DNA of 64,000 bases. Source: a virus. The translations under genes and the position numbers were made by a program. Location of the stretch: positions 1-64,000 of the IMG/VR virus record IMGVR_UViG_3300033553_000165; one strand, written 5' to 3'. Positions 18,116-26,228 of the stretch are shown here, piece after piece (positions within the stretch are counted from its first letter, which is position 1; every line of letters starts with the position of its first letter). The notes beneath the pieces are model-generated. The model made no database searches and had not been told where the DNA came from. It saw only the letters and a program-made list of their open reading frames with translations.

Positions 18116-19792
18116 TTAAAGAAACTTAAAGCTAAATCCAGTTGTTAACTTTTTAACTCCTACGGAATTTAACCATAGCGACATCGCTTGATCATCGTGT
18201 TCCCCAACCCCTTCTAAACCTTTCTCCGTCCAAGTCACCGACATCAATTCTGAAGCTAAGGAATCTGAGATATCAATACTTTGTTGGTTCCCTCTCGGAA
18301 TTTTGATCTTACCTCGTTCAAAGGTGATTGCTAAGCCAGGAAGACCAGCTTTCAGATCGTACTTATTAGTTCCAGTCGTATGACCCTGTACGGGCAAGTT
18401 ATATCGTTCTCCTTCTTGTACGAATATTTGCTGGAAGACGTTATTTTCTAATATCATAATATCAGGTCGGAAGGAATGATTGATCTGGCGCATAATCGCT
18501 AACTGTTCCGCAAACGTTTTACCTTTAAATCTAGTTATGTTCATCAACCACATTGTTTCATTTTCATCAATACCCGAAGTTATCATTACCGTGTAATCGG
18601 CTCCGACTGATGACGAAATACTAAAATCGATAGAAGTAACAACTTGGTCAAATTTACGTTGGTAAGCTTCTCTGGATTGGACGAAGGTGTAATTCTCCAT
18701 ACCAACGTATGCCCGTTTGATAATAGCTTCCGGAAATATAGTAGACTCATTCGTCACAGGTCTTACTAAGTTTTCTCTGGAGAAAATTAGGTTTCCTTGA
18801 GTCTCCCTTTTGTCTAATAGGTTTTGAAAATCCCAACGCTCTCTCCATAGTATTTTACCGTCCGGAAAGATAGCGGGATATTCCCGCACGTGCCAACCCT
18901 TTTTAGTTTTTAAATCCCCATATAAATCCGCAGCGTGAAAAGGTGTCCCCACTACAATCACTTGACCATTAGGGACAATCATATTCATAATTACAGCGTG
19001 GAAATAATCAATTGACTTTTTACGTTGAACGCTTGAATAAATAACGTTATCTTTCAGCCCATCATCTACCACTATGTATCCTGGGTGAGCCCCACGCACT
19101 GAAGACCCAAAACCTTTAGTTGTAATTCTTGCCCCATTTTTACCTACGATATCCGTCTTAGCCCAACCGTCTCCCTTTCCAGGAAATAGCTTTTCACGCA
19201 ACTCATCATTTTCCTCAATGGTACTTTTAACAATATCTAGAAGGTCAACTGCCTGTTCCTTGGAGAATGAAAATAGATACCCACGCTTAGATAAGGCTAA
19301 ATCCCGTCGTCCTCCAGGAACGAACTTTTTATATCGGTACATTTTCCAAACGAAATATGCGTTGCTCCAAAAATAGCTTTTACCGTGATCTCGGGCAGCG
19401 ATAACATTCGCCTTCAAATACCTCATAGCAACGTCACCCCATTCCAAGTGATGCCAGTTAATCTCAAATTGGGGCATTCTGGAAGTAATGAAATATGTAA
19501 GATTTTCAATACATAAGGTTTCCTCAACGCTATTGGTCAGATGGTCAAAATAACCTAATTTATGTTGAAGATCATTTCCTTTACCATATAAGGAACTCAG
19601 AATCTCTTCCATTAATACGCCATAAAGTTGCTCTATGTCCGCTTCCGTTCCTCCGAATAGTTCTCTCGTCCCCTTCTCGTCTAAGTTTTCTAGTATCTCG
19701 TCTAAAATGCGAAACGCCTCATCCATTTTGTTTATGGATAAGACGCTATCATATTTCCCAAGTATTTTTAAATCCTCTTGTTCTAAAATCAT
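18116..19792 (-). CDS. terL: Terminase large subunit
   Basis: 558 aa. ATPase: Walker A-like VIAARDHGKSYF (about residues 131-142), Walker B YIVVDDG (about 240), coupling motif VVGTPFHAADLYG. Nuclease: SIDFSISSSVGADYTVMITS (about 390-410), LENNVFQQIF (about 450), with a C-terminal EHDDQAMSLWL carrying late metal-binding acids. Packages DNA into the prohead with the portal as docking ring. Follows the 200-aa gene by 1 bp. The Walker A lacks the canonical GxGKS spacing, as is common in TerL. Confidence 0.92.
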   Translation of the reverse strand: MILEQEDLKILGKYDSVLSINKMDEAFRILDEILENLDEKGTRELFGGTEADIEQLYGVLMEEILSSLYGKGNDLQHKLGYFDHLTNSVEETLCIENLTYFITSRMPQFEINWHHLEWGDVAMRYLKANVIAARDHGKSYFWSNAYFVWKMYRYKKFVPGGRRDLALSKRGYLFSFSKEQAVDLLDIVKSTIEENDELREKLFPGKGDGWAKTDIVGKNGARITTKGFGSSVRGAHPGYIVVDDGLKDNVIYSSVQRKKSIDYFHAVIMNMIVPNGQVIVVGTPFHAADLYGDLKTKKGWHVREYPAIFPDGKILWRERWDFQNLLDKRETQGNLIFSRENLVRPVTNESTIFPEAIIKRAYVGMENYTFVQSREAYQRKFDQVVTSIDFSISSSVGADYTVMITSGIDENETMWLMNITRFKGKTFAEQLAIMRQINHSFRPDIMILENNVFQQIFVQEGERYNLPVQGHTTGTNKYDLKAGLPGLAITFERGKIKIPRGNQQSIDISDSLASELMSVTWTEKGLEGVGEHDDQAMSLWLNSVGVKKLTTGFSFKFL

Positions 19793-19793
19793 T

Positions 19794-20396
19794 TTACAAT
19801 TTTAACGATAGTTTCCTTTTGAGGGCAGTAAGTTTTTTCTTCGCCTCAGTATCGTTAATAACTGTTTTCGCTAAATCTATTTGTTGTGTTAGTTCTGTAA
19901 TCTTCCTGTTGATTGTCTCCATATGGTTTCGGTCAATCATTTCCTTCTGGAGAACGATACGGAAATATTCAGGCTCTGTCTCTTTATCAAGCCATTGTAT
20001 ATGACCGAATAATTCTAAGGTATCAATTACCGTATTGAATCTCTTCCAGCTAAGGTTGGTCAAATCCTTCCAACGTCGTCTCTGAGGAAAATTATTTTCA
20101 TTCTCATACTCCTTATTATGCTTTTCCATTTCATCAATAAGCTTATTGGCGAACCCGTGAGCATTTTCCTGCTCTTGCTTATTGGCTAAAAATTCCTTAA
20201 CCGCTTCCCCTTGCTTCAAACCTTTACGGTTATCAATGATGCTTATGATTTCCGGCTTCTCTAAATGTATAACTTGCATACTTGGATTTTTACAATGCTC
20301 TAACCACTGTTTCCTAAATTCCGCAAGCTGTTCTTCGGGAATATTACCGCCCATCATCAAGATAGGCTTAACTTCTTCTTCTACTTTTTTACTCAT
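19794..20396 (-). CDS. Hypothetical protein upstream of TerL (possible small terminase)
   Basis: 200 aa. Middle RRWKDLTNLSWKRFNTVIDT, then LELFGHIQWLD (about residues 110-140), looks like a winged helix-turn-helix; the C-terminus is a coiled coil. A DNA-binding segment plus oligomerising coil directly before terL fits a small terminase, but no family is recognised. Overlaps the preceding gene by 8 bp. Confidence 0.5.
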   Translation of the reverse strand: MSKKVEEEVKPILMMGGNIPEEQLAEFRKQWLEHCKNPSMQVIHLEKPEIISIIDNRKGLKQGEAVKEFLANKQEQENAHGFANKLIDEMEKHNKEYENENNFPQRRRWKDLTNLSWKRFNTVIDTLELFGHIQWLDKETEPEYFRIVLQKEMIDRNHMETINRKITELTQQIDLAKTVINDTEAKKKLTALKRKLSLKL

Positions 20397-21009
20397 AATA
20401 ATAGGTTATTTCAATTTTGACTTTAGTTGCTTTTCCTTGTTGATTCTTAACCTTATCCAAAACCTTTAGTTCTGGGTCTTCTTTATGTTTTGCCGTTTTC
20501 ATAGGCATCTTGATAAAATCCCCTTTATGGGTTTTCATATAGGTCGGCTGGTGAAGCATATTATTTTTGGCTCTCCATCTCATCTCCTCAATCCAAGCAT
20601 CCTTGCGCTCCGCATATTCTACATTATTATCCTCTTCCTCAACTTCTTCCCCTTTAGCTTTCCGTGCCTCATCTAACTTCTCTTTAAGCTTCCTCGCTTT
20701 TCGATCTGCCTTTCTTCTAGCTTTCTCCTCGTCGCTAATTTTAGCAGCGCTCTCCCTTACCTTTTGATTCCCGTATTCAATAACCTCATCAACCATTTTG
20801 ATATCTGGGTGTCTATCCGCTATCCAAAGATAATTTTTACTATCAACCTTTTCAATTATCTTCAAAGATATAAGGTTTGAAAATACGGCTCGGCTGATCT
20901 TCCTTTCTTCTGTGAATGTTGAGGCAGTTAATTCCTCTTTCCTTTTGATCTGGGTATAAAGTTCTTGTAGAGCTTTAAAATACCTCTTTTGTGTTAACGT
21001 GTGTTCCAT
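20389..21009 (-). CDS. Putative winged-helix protein with charged coiled coil
   Basis: 206 aa. N-terminal 70 residues (LTASTFTEERKISRAVFSNL, then ISLKIIEKVDSKNYLW) resemble a winged helix; residues 85-140 are a highly charged helix (EEKARRKADRKARKLKEKLD). Possible DNA-packaging accessory alongside the 200-aa neighbour. The leader contains ATCGTAAATTTTTT. Confidence 0.5.
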   Translation of the reverse strand: MEHTLTQKRYFKALQELYTQIKRKEELTASTFTEERKISRAVFSNLISLKIIEKVDSKNYLWIADRHPDIKMVDEVIEYGNQKVRESAAKISDEEKARRKADRKARKLKEKLDEARKAKGEEVEEEDNNVEYAERKDAWIEEMRWRAKNNMLHQPTYMKTHKGDFIKMPMKTAKHKEDPELKVLDKVKNQQGKATKVKIEITYYYE

Positions 21010-21041
21010 TACTAAAAAATTTACGATTTAAAAATTCATTG

Positions 21042-21671
21042 TTAAAATTGGAACGACAACCTCAGCTTTTTATTTTCCGCCTTTTTTACAGCAACCGCTG
21101 AATTGCCTGATCTCAATTTGTTTATATAAACCTTGGCCATTTCTACAGTCGCCAAAGTATCATTCATCGCACGGTGAGCACCGCTTAATTCTACGTCTAT
21201 TTCTTTACAACAATTCCCCAAACTTAACGACGTAGCATCTTTATTGAACATCTTACTCAATAACATTGTACACATTGGGGTTGGGCTAAAAAAGTCAAAT
21301 AGTTCTTTATTACAACGCTCAAATAAGCTTCCGGTCATCCTTATATCAAATTGTACATTATGACCCACTAAGATGGGACGGTTTTCCGGACGACTATTCG
21401 GTGAGTTCTTCTTGGCAAAATCAATAATAAGCTTCACCGCTTCCTTTTTATCGTATCCGTTATTAATATCAACCATCTTCAATCCCGTGACGTCTAATGC
21501 CCCCTTAGTGATTTCTAGATCATCATACGGCTTAATATACATTTCGAACCTATTAAGTTCCTTCAACGAACTTCCGTCAAGTGCTACTAAGGCTATTTGT
21601 GTAATGGGGTTTTCCTTTTCAGAAAGACCCCCAGTTTCACAATCGAATACAATATAATTCGCTTTTTTCAT
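21042..21671 (-). CDS. DnaQ-like 3'-5' exonuclease (DEDDh)
   Basis: 209 aa. Exo I: YIVFDCETGG (residues 6-15, catalytic D/E). Exo II: GHNVQFDIR (about 107-115). Exo III: GAHRAMNDTLATVEMAK (about 163-179), with H and D spaced as in DEDDh nucleases. Probably supplies proofreading for the phage DnaE polymerase, whose PHP domain has lost metal ligands. Abuts the 69-aa gene. Confidence 0.9.
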   Translation of the reverse strand: MKKANYIVFDCETGGLSEKENPITQIALVALDGSSLKELNRFEMYIKPYDDLEITKGALDVTGLKMVDINNGYDKKEAVKLIIDFAKKNSPNSRPENRPILVGHNVQFDIRMTGSLFERCNKELFDFFSPTPMCTMLLSKMFNKDATSLSLGNCCKEIDVELSGAHRAMNDTLATVEMAKVYINKLRSGNSAVAVKKAENKKLRLSFQF

Positions 21672-21881
21672 TTATTCAAGCATTTCTGTAATTAACGTTG
21701 GGTGAACGCTTTGAATCTTATTGTCTTCACCCTGTATCATATAAGTATCATAGGACATAACCTGACCCGTATCATTTACAAATGAATTACGGAATTTATC
21801 AAGTACAACTCCTGAACCCGTTTGAGTCGTATCATTATCGACTGGGAACTCATAACCTACTTTTTTACCAATTATTGACAT
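21672..21881 (-). CDS. Hypothetical protein, 69 aa
   Basis: Start taken at ATG 21881 (MSIIGKKVGYEFPVDNDTTQ), because a longer frame to 21956 would overlap the dUTPase end by 53 bp and the shorter form has a good A-rich leader (AAAAACAGAAATAGAT). Small beta-rich protein with VLDKFRNSFVNDTGQVMSYD. Not recognised. Confidence 0.6.
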   Translation of the reverse strand: MSIIGKKVGYEFPVDNDTTQTGSGVVLDKFRNSFVNDTGQVMSYDTYMIQGEDNKIQSVHPTLITEMLE

Positions 21882-21903
21882 ATCTATTTCTGTTTTTAAA
21901 TTA

Positions 21904-22338
21904 CTACTTATTTCCCGTGCTACCAAAACCGCCTTCACCTCTTTGGGTTGGATCAAGTTTACTGACTTCTACCCAATCGGCTCTTTCGTGCTTAGCTATT
22001 ACCAATTGGGCGATACGGTCTCCTGCTGAAATTACAACTCTTTCGTTTGAAAGGTTTACCAAGATAACTCCAATTTCTCCCCGATAGTCAGCGTCAATAG
22101 TTCCTGGGGAATTTAATACGGTAATTCCTTGTTTGGCTGCTAAACCGCTTCTGGGTCTAACTTGAGCCTCAACTCCCGTTGGTAACTGGATGAAAAGTCC
22201 TGTTGGGATAACCCTTCTTTCTAATGGTCCTAATTCTACTAAGTCTTTTAAAACCGCTCTCAGATCCATTCCGGCAGATTGCCAAGTTTCATACTTTGGT
22301 AAATCGTGACCCGATTTGTTGATAATTTTAATATCCAT
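21904..22338 (-). CDS. dut: dUTPase
   Basis: 144 aa, the normal length for a trimeric dUTPase. Motif 1 SAGMDLRA (about residues 21-28), motif 2 [12 protein letters not shown], motif 3 [17 protein letters not shown], motif 4 DRIAQLVI, motif 5 [10 protein letters not shown]. Hydrolyses dUTP to dUMP, keeping uracil out of DNA and supplying dUMP to the thymidylate-synthase-fold enzyme at 52092. In hmU phages the same step feeds dUMP hydroxymethylation. Confidence 0.95.
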   Translation of the reverse strand: MDIKIINKSGHDLPKYETWQSAGMDLRAVLKDLVELGPLERRVIPTGLFIQLPTGVEAQVRPRSGLAAKQGITVLNSPGTIDADYRGEIGVILVNLSNERVVISAGDRIAQLVIAKHERADWVEVSKLDPTQRGEGGFGSTGNK

Positions 22339-22356
22339 TTTTATAAATTAATTGAT

Positions 22357-22620
22357 TTAACTTCCTTCTATAACTTTGATGAATTCGTGGCTCTCTAGAA
22401 CCATCATAAGAGTCTCCATTTTATTGTCTCTAAGTTCTTCGGTCTTATAGCTAAATGTTAACGGCATATCGGTACCAAACCCTTCGTTGTAAGGTCGGTT
22501 AAATTCGATATTATAATCCATCCTCAAATCATTATCATTCCACCGCTCCGCTTTCTCTACAAATTTGATTTTATAAACATCAATCAGTTTACCTTCAAAC
22601 GCCAAAAGTGTCTTGCTCAT
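22357..22620 (-). CDS. Hypothetical protein, 87 aa
   Basis: Beta-rich small protein (FEGKLIDVYKIKFVEKAERW at residues 9-28; MPLTFSYKTEELRDNKM). Overlaps the DnaA-domain gene by 26 bp out of frame. Not recognised. Confidence 0.55.
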   Translation of the reverse strand: MSKTLLAFEGKLIDVYKIKFVEKAERWNDNDLRMDYNIEFNRPYNEGFGTDMPLTFSYKTEELRDNKMETLMMVLESHEFIKVIEGS

Positions 22621-23185
22621 CTGTATGGTTTTTTATCTTTTCGCCTTTAGGCTTATTAAATTGATCTTCGTGTTGCTTGGATATTTTATCATCCTCTTCA
22701 CGCTTGTCCTCTTCTTCCTTTTCCTTTCTACGTTTTCTTATGTTCATAATTAAATCATCTATTTGTTCAATGTTTAGTTTAAATTTATCCGCCAATATTT
22801 TAACGTCTTTTTCAGAAATTCCCGTATCAACAAATGATCTGGGGTGTTGAGTCATAAATGTAAATGCTAATTCCTCAAAAAGAAATGGGGAAGATAACTC
22901 CCCCTCCTCATTTTTAATACGTGCCTTTAATATTGCCAACTCCCGTCTCCAATCTTCATAACATTCCTCATAAAACTCAATCTTCTTAATAGCTTTCATA
23001 CACGCCACGTGGGTCTTCATCTTGAATTTGGCTCCGATAGCTTCGTAACCAGCTCCTTCAATTTTCCAAATGAGATATTGGCATATATGCTTGGGTCGGA
23101 TGATTTCTGTCTTCCTTGTCTTTGACGTCATTAATTCTTTATCAACTCCATAAAAGTCCGAAACGATCCGTATAATCCTTTCCAC
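22595..23185 (-). CDS. DnaA domain IV-like DNA-binding protein
   Basis: 196 aa. Residues 1-70 match the DnaA C-terminal DNA-binding domain: VSDFYGVDKELMTSKTRKTE (8-27), IIRPKHICQYLIWKIE (28-43), IGAKFKMKTHVACMKAIKKI (51-70), equivalent to the DnaA signature region around the DHTTV loop. There is no AAA+ domain; the rest is a charged helix (IMNIRKRRKEKEEEDKREED) and a hydrophilic tail. Likely binds DnaA-box-like sites for phage replication initiation, or interferes with host DnaA. Confidence 0.75.
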   Translation of the reverse strand: MERIIRIVSDFYGVDKELMTSKTRKTEIIRPKHICQYLIWKIEGAGYEAIGAKFKMKTHVACMKAIKKIEFYEECYEDWRRELAILKARIKNEEGELSSPFLFEELAFTFMTQHPRSFVDTGISEKDVKILADKFKLNIEQIDDLIMNIRKRRKEKEEEDKREEDDKISKQHEDQFNKPKGEKIKNHTDEQDTFGV

Positions 23186-23401
23186 TTAGGAAATCTGTTT
23201 GAAATTTAGCTTTCTCTCAGATAGGAAGGCTTCTATTTTCTCTCCCTCTTCCTTATCCTTAACGCTGAAGTAAATTAGTTCGGTGCCCCCTTTGCGCTTC
23301 CCTACGGAGATCTGGAGTGTGTTGAAGTGCTTAAGCATTTGCTTGTGCGCTTTCTTAACGTTGTACGAAGTTTCTAATTGGTAACGGAAATTTTTTGACA
23401 T
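23186..23401 (-). CDS. Hypothetical protein, 71 aa
   Basis: Lysine-rich small protein with LQISVGKRKGGTELIYFSVK at about residues 30-49. The frame from 23401 overlaps the macro-domain gene by 47 bp; an internal ATG at 23338 would remove the overlap. Not recognised. Confidence 0.5.
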   Translation of the reverse strand: MSKNFRYQLETSYNVKKAHKQMLKHFNTLQISVGKRKGGTELIYFSVKDKEEGEKIEAFLSERKLNFKQIS

Positions 23402-23876
23402 TGCTTGGTAGTTTTACGATTGTAACATTAAAATCTTTTAGCTCTTTTCTAATTAACTTTGAAACCTCTTTCCAATCTCCTCCGGCAATTCCGCACCCTA
23501 TTAATGGTAACCCTATATTAATCGCCTCAATATCATCTTCACTCAGCGTTTCTTTCATAACGGTTGCGAACTCACGAAAAGAACTTTCTAAGGCTTTAAT
23601 CCTTAAATCTGGTCCTGGCATAAATTGGGTATAAAAATTGACTACCATAACGCCATATTTTATATTTTCTCCAACTGTGAAGCTTCCTAATCTTTTTTCT
23701 GGTGTAGCTTTCCAATTCTGATCTGCTTTATAAGCTTCCGGAAAAGCTTCTTTGATTGGTTTAGCAATTCCTGCCTGCATAGTAGCGAAGCAATTACATC
23801 CGTGGCCAATGATATCAAACTTACCAGCCTTCGCCAGTACGATCAAATCGCCTTCAATTTCTTTATAAGTTCCCAT
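23355..23876 (-). CDS. Macro-domain (ADP-ribose-binding) protein
   Basis: 173 aa. Starts with the macro fold: EIEGDLIVLAKAGKFDIIGH (residues 6-25), GCNCFATMQAGIAKPIKEAF (26-45, in place of the usual NAAN...GGGV loop), GVMVVNFYTQF, INIGLPLIGCGIAGGDW (phosphate-binding loop). Macro domains bind or hydrolyse ADP-ribose, O-acetyl-ADPR and ADP-ribosylated targets. In a phage this could remove ADP-ribose marks or scavenge NAD-derived molecules from host defence; that is inference. Confidence 0.85.
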   Translation of the reverse strand: MGTYKEIEGDLIVLAKAGKFDIIGHGCNCFATMQAGIAKPIKEAFPEAYKADQNWKATPEKRLGSFTVGENIKYGVMVVNFYTQFMPGPDLRIKALESSFREFATVMKETLSEDDIEAINIGLPLIGCGIAGGDWKEVSKLIRKELKDFNVTIVKLPSNVKKFPLPIRNFVQR

Positions 23877-23914
23877 TTTGAATATATTTCCGTTTTAAAG
23901 ATAAACCTTGTAAA

Positions 23915-24037
23915 TTATTTTCTTTGGTAAATTTTTTCCTTTTGTTCAACTTCTTTTACCAATTCGTAAGAAATATAAAAAGAAACCGCCAATAATAATA
24001 CAACAACGGCAACGCTTAATTTGAGATTTTTATACAT
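23915..24037 (-). CDS. Small membrane protein, 40 aa
   Basis: Frame from ATG 24037: MYKNLKLSVAVVVLLLAVSF, then YISYELVKEVEQKEKIYQRK. One N-terminal transmembrane helix and a charged tail. Lies in the gap between the macro gene and the 84-aa Cys protein; its 3' end overlaps the region that must hold the macro-gene promoter. Confidence 0.6.
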   Translation of the reverse strand: MYKNLKLSVAVVVLLLAVSFYISYELVKEVEQKEKIYQRK

Positions 24038-24074
24038 AACTCTAAGACCTTTAGCTTCTTAGAAATAATACCTG

Positions 24075-24329
24075 TTAATTAACGGCATCGTAACAGTCCG
24101 TACATATTTGCTCGTCGTCATCTGCTCTTTCAACCGTTTCGCACCACCAATTACATTCCCCACATAGGAAAATTTCCCCGTCAATTTCCTTACATTGATC
24201 TTCTGTTAAAGAATCCTCGTCTAAATCGTCATTTCCCGTCACTTCTTGAATCGCTCCAGATAGCGTGTCGCAAGTTCCCTGAAGAGTCTCTATAATCTCT
24301 TGAACCTCGCTGTTTTTGATCTTAGTCAT
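24075..24329 (-). CDS. Zinc-ribbon-like protein, 84 aa
   Basis: C-terminal CGECNWWCETVERADDDEQI, then CTDCYDAVN, gives CxxC...CxxC (about residues 56-79), a likely zinc ribbon. N-terminal half is an acidic helix (EVQEIIETLQGTCDTLSGAI). Function unknown. Confidence 0.6.
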   Translation of the reverse strand: MTKIKNSEVQEIIETLQGTCDTLSGAIQEVTGNDDLDEDSLTEDQCKEIDGEIFLCGECNWWCETVERADDDEQICTDCYDAVN

Positions 24330-24334
24330 CTTAT

Positions 24335-24871
24335 TTACCTTTTGATTTCAAATATTACCGTCGTATCATTCAATCTGGATACGAATAACGTATAAACTAA
24401 TCCCCTCGGAAGGTTGTGAAGGCTTATCAGATCATTATTCACATAAAAGGTTTTTGATATTCCTCTTCCCTCAATCGCAACTTGATAAATCTTACTTTTA
24501 GAATGTAAACGCAATATGCTATTCTTATCGTCTTCCCATTCCCAAGTTATGATATTTGCTATGGTTCTATTATAATTGGTAAGGTTGGTAACAGGCTCCG
24601 GAGATTGCTTCCCTCTAATCCTAATCGGAACCGCCTTTTTACCGTTGATCCAAATTAAGGAATTACCATCAACTATAATTTCCCCAATCCCTGTGATATT
24701 TCCCATCACGTCAAGATGAGTGTTGATGAGCTTTAAGGTTTTGTTGTTAAGGTGAATCGCTTGGTATTTTAATTCCTTATTGTAAATCTCTTGATCTACG
24801 TCTACGTCTAAAATCTGAGAATGCGCCCCCAGAGAGAGCGCAAACATCAGTGTAATTAATTTCCCTTTCAT
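24335..24871 (-). CDS. Secreted/periplasmic protein, 178 aa
   Basis: Signal peptide MKGKLITLMFALSLGAHS (residues 1-18). Mature part is beta-rich (KTLKLINTHLDVMGNITGIG, YNRTIANIITWEWEDDKNSI, LRLHSKSKIYQVAIEGRGIS). Fibronectin-like folds are possible but not clear. Ends a transcription unit with the 210-aa gene 1 bp upstream. Confidence 0.6.
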   Translation of the reverse strand: MKGKLITLMFALSLGAHSQILDVDVDQEIYNKELKYQAIHLNNKTLKLINTHLDVMGNITGIGEIIVDGNSLIWINGKKAVPIRIRGKQSPEPVTNLTNYNRTIANIITWEWEDDKNSILRLHSKSKIYQVAIEGRGISKTFYVNNDLISLHNLPRGLVYTLFVSRLNDTTVIFEIKR

Positions 24872-24872
24872 C

Positions 24873-25505
24873 TTAGCTTTTTAGGTTTAATTCTGCCTTT
24901 TGAGCATAGTCCTTACTGGAGTTGATATTGCTCCAATAGTTATGACCTTGTGGAGTATCGTCCCAGTCAAAGGCTGCTTTTAAAGATACCTTATGAAGAT
25001 CAAAATCCGAATCCATAACTTTTCTGGTTGTATCAGCGTCCTCAAAAAACGCTCTATCAAAGTAACCTTTCGCCATTTCTCTTAACCCTTGAGGAAGGCT
25101 TCCTAATGTTCCGTCAAACTCGAACTCCTCAACTTCCGCTTCCGGAGCCACCTCAACTTCTGGTTGTGGATAGGTGTTAGGCTTGATGGTTACTTGGATT
25201 GGAAGTCCCCAACCTTGGAAGTAAGTGTGGTGGTTCATATTTCTAACGTCGTCCATACGGTTGATCGCTATCCCTCTATATTTCTTTACCGATATGTCCT
25301 CGGTAGAAATTCCGGCTAAACCGCTATTCTTTACCAACTGCTCTATAAGGTCTCCTGTTAGTTTGTCGTAACAGCTTTTCTCAAGATAGATGGCTTCTGG
25401 TTGGGCGCCCATTTGTTCGATCATTCCGATCTGTTGTCCAATAATTGATTGGATGGTTGCGATTTCGATGTTAACGTTTGCGGAAGTGTTTGATTCTGTA
25501 CACAT
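24873..25505 (-). CDS. Hypothetical protein, 210 aa
   Basis: First gene after promoter copy 3, leader ending AAATCGTAAAATT. N-terminal two-thirds (EIATIQSIIGQQIGMIEQMG, YLEKSCYDKLTGDLIEQL) has alpha/beta character, then an acidic linker (PQPEVEVAPEAEVEEFEFDG) and a helical C-terminus. No family recognised. Confidence 0.6.
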   Translation of the reverse strand: MCTESNTSANVNIEIATIQSIIGQQIGMIEQMGAQPEAIYLEKSCYDKLTGDLIEQLVKNSGLAGISTEDISVKKYRGIAINRMDDVRNMNHHTYFQGWGLPIQVTIKPNTYPQPEVEVAPEAEVEEFEFDGTLGSLPQGLREMAKGYFDRAFFEDADTTRKVMDSDFDLHKVSLKAAFDWDDTPQGHNYWSNINSSKDYAQKAELNLKS

Positions 25506-25543
25506 AATTTTACGATTTAAAAGTGAATATTTAATTGTTTTCT

Positions 25544-25590
25544 TTTACAAAGATATAACGAAATTTACAAAGAAAAAAATATTTTGTAAA
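25544..25590 (-). promoter_or_regulatory. Bacteroidota-type phage promoter (copy 3)
   Basis: Minus strand: TTTACAAAATATTTTTTTCT, then TTGTAAATTTCGTTATATC, then TTTGTAAAAG. The 5' half is nearly identical to copy 2 and the -7 region (TATATCTTTG) to copies 1 and 4. Confidence 0.72.
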
Positions 25591-25628
25591 CTTTTTTACT
25601 TATTTTGTAAACTTTAACGTTTTGTAAA

Positions 25629-25895
25629 TTAGAAGTCCTCGTCTTTAGGAGCTTTTGTCTCCATCGTCCTTTTTACAAAAGCTTTTAGTTCTTTATACTT
25701 TACCTCATTAAAGTTCTTTTCATAGAACACATCTATTTTAGTTTCTTTAAGACCGCTCGGTATAATAAGAATGTAGTAACTATCACTCATCCCCATTTTT
25801 TCAATTGATGATCCAAGTTCGGCTATCTTAGCCTGTGACGCTTGGGCTTCGTGAACCCTTATCGTCAGTATCGGTTTTGGTTGTTTTCTTTCCAT
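25629..25895 (-). CDS. Hypothetical protein, 88 aa
   Basis: Small alpha/beta protein (PILTIRVHEAQASQAKIAEL, SDSYYILIIPSGLKETKIDV). Ends just upstream of promoter copy 3, and overlaps the 77-aa gene by 68 bp in another frame; both look protein-like. Confidence 0.55.
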   Translation of the reverse strand: MERKQPKPILTIRVHEAQASQAKIAELGSSIEKMGMSDSYYILIIPSGLKETKIDVFYEKNFNEVKYKELKAFVKRTMETKAPKDEDF

Positions 25896-26061
25896 TTTTT
25901 ACATCTTTTATAAATCTGTTCTTTATACCTACTTCAACCCGCATTAGTGCTTCGGTTAATATTCCAAGTACTTCGTACTCGTGTAAACCTTCCAACGTTG
26001 TACTTGTACGGATCGCATCTCCTTCGTCAAATATCTCAATCGTTATCTTCTTTTTCGCCAT
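25828..26061 (-). CDS. Hypothetical protein, 77 aa
   Basis: N-terminus KKKITIEIFDEGDAIRTSTT, helical centre YEVLGILTEALMRVEVG, basic hydrophilic tail. Overlaps both neighbours (26 and 68 bp). Not recognised. Confidence 0.55.
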   Translation of the reverse strand: MAKKKITIEIFDEGDAIRTSTTLEGLHEYEVLGILTEALMRVEVGIKNRFIKDVKNGKKTTKTDTDDKGSRSPSVTG

Positions 26062-26209
26062 TAGCTAATAAATTAAATTTCTCAATTATGTTTTCAGTTT
26101 GTTCGTTTGTTAATTTGTGACGGGTCTTTACTTTATTCTCCAACCAATCAAAAAACATTTCTGCTTCCTTAATAGGGCAATAATCTTTACTTAAAATTAA
26201 AATGTTCAT
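26036..26209 (-). CDS. Small protein, 57 aa
   Basis: Frame from ATG 26209: MNILILSKDYCPIKEAEMFF, DWLENKVKTRHKLTNEQTEN, IIEKFNLLANGEKEDND. Preceded by the common leader AACCGTAAAAAATTTTGAT and by the structured element at 26.2-26.3 kb. No family recognised. Confidence 0.6.
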   Translation of the reverse strand: MNILILSKDYCPIKEAEMFFDWLENKVKTRHKLTNEQTENIIEKFNLLANGEKEDND

Positions 26210-26228
26210 ATCAAAATTTTTTACGGTT

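Noticed and set aside
21882-21956. Longer 94-codon version of the gene ending at 21672
   Set aside because: The extension runs antiparallel to no signal and overlaps the dUTPase end by 53 bp; the ATG at 21881 has the better leader.
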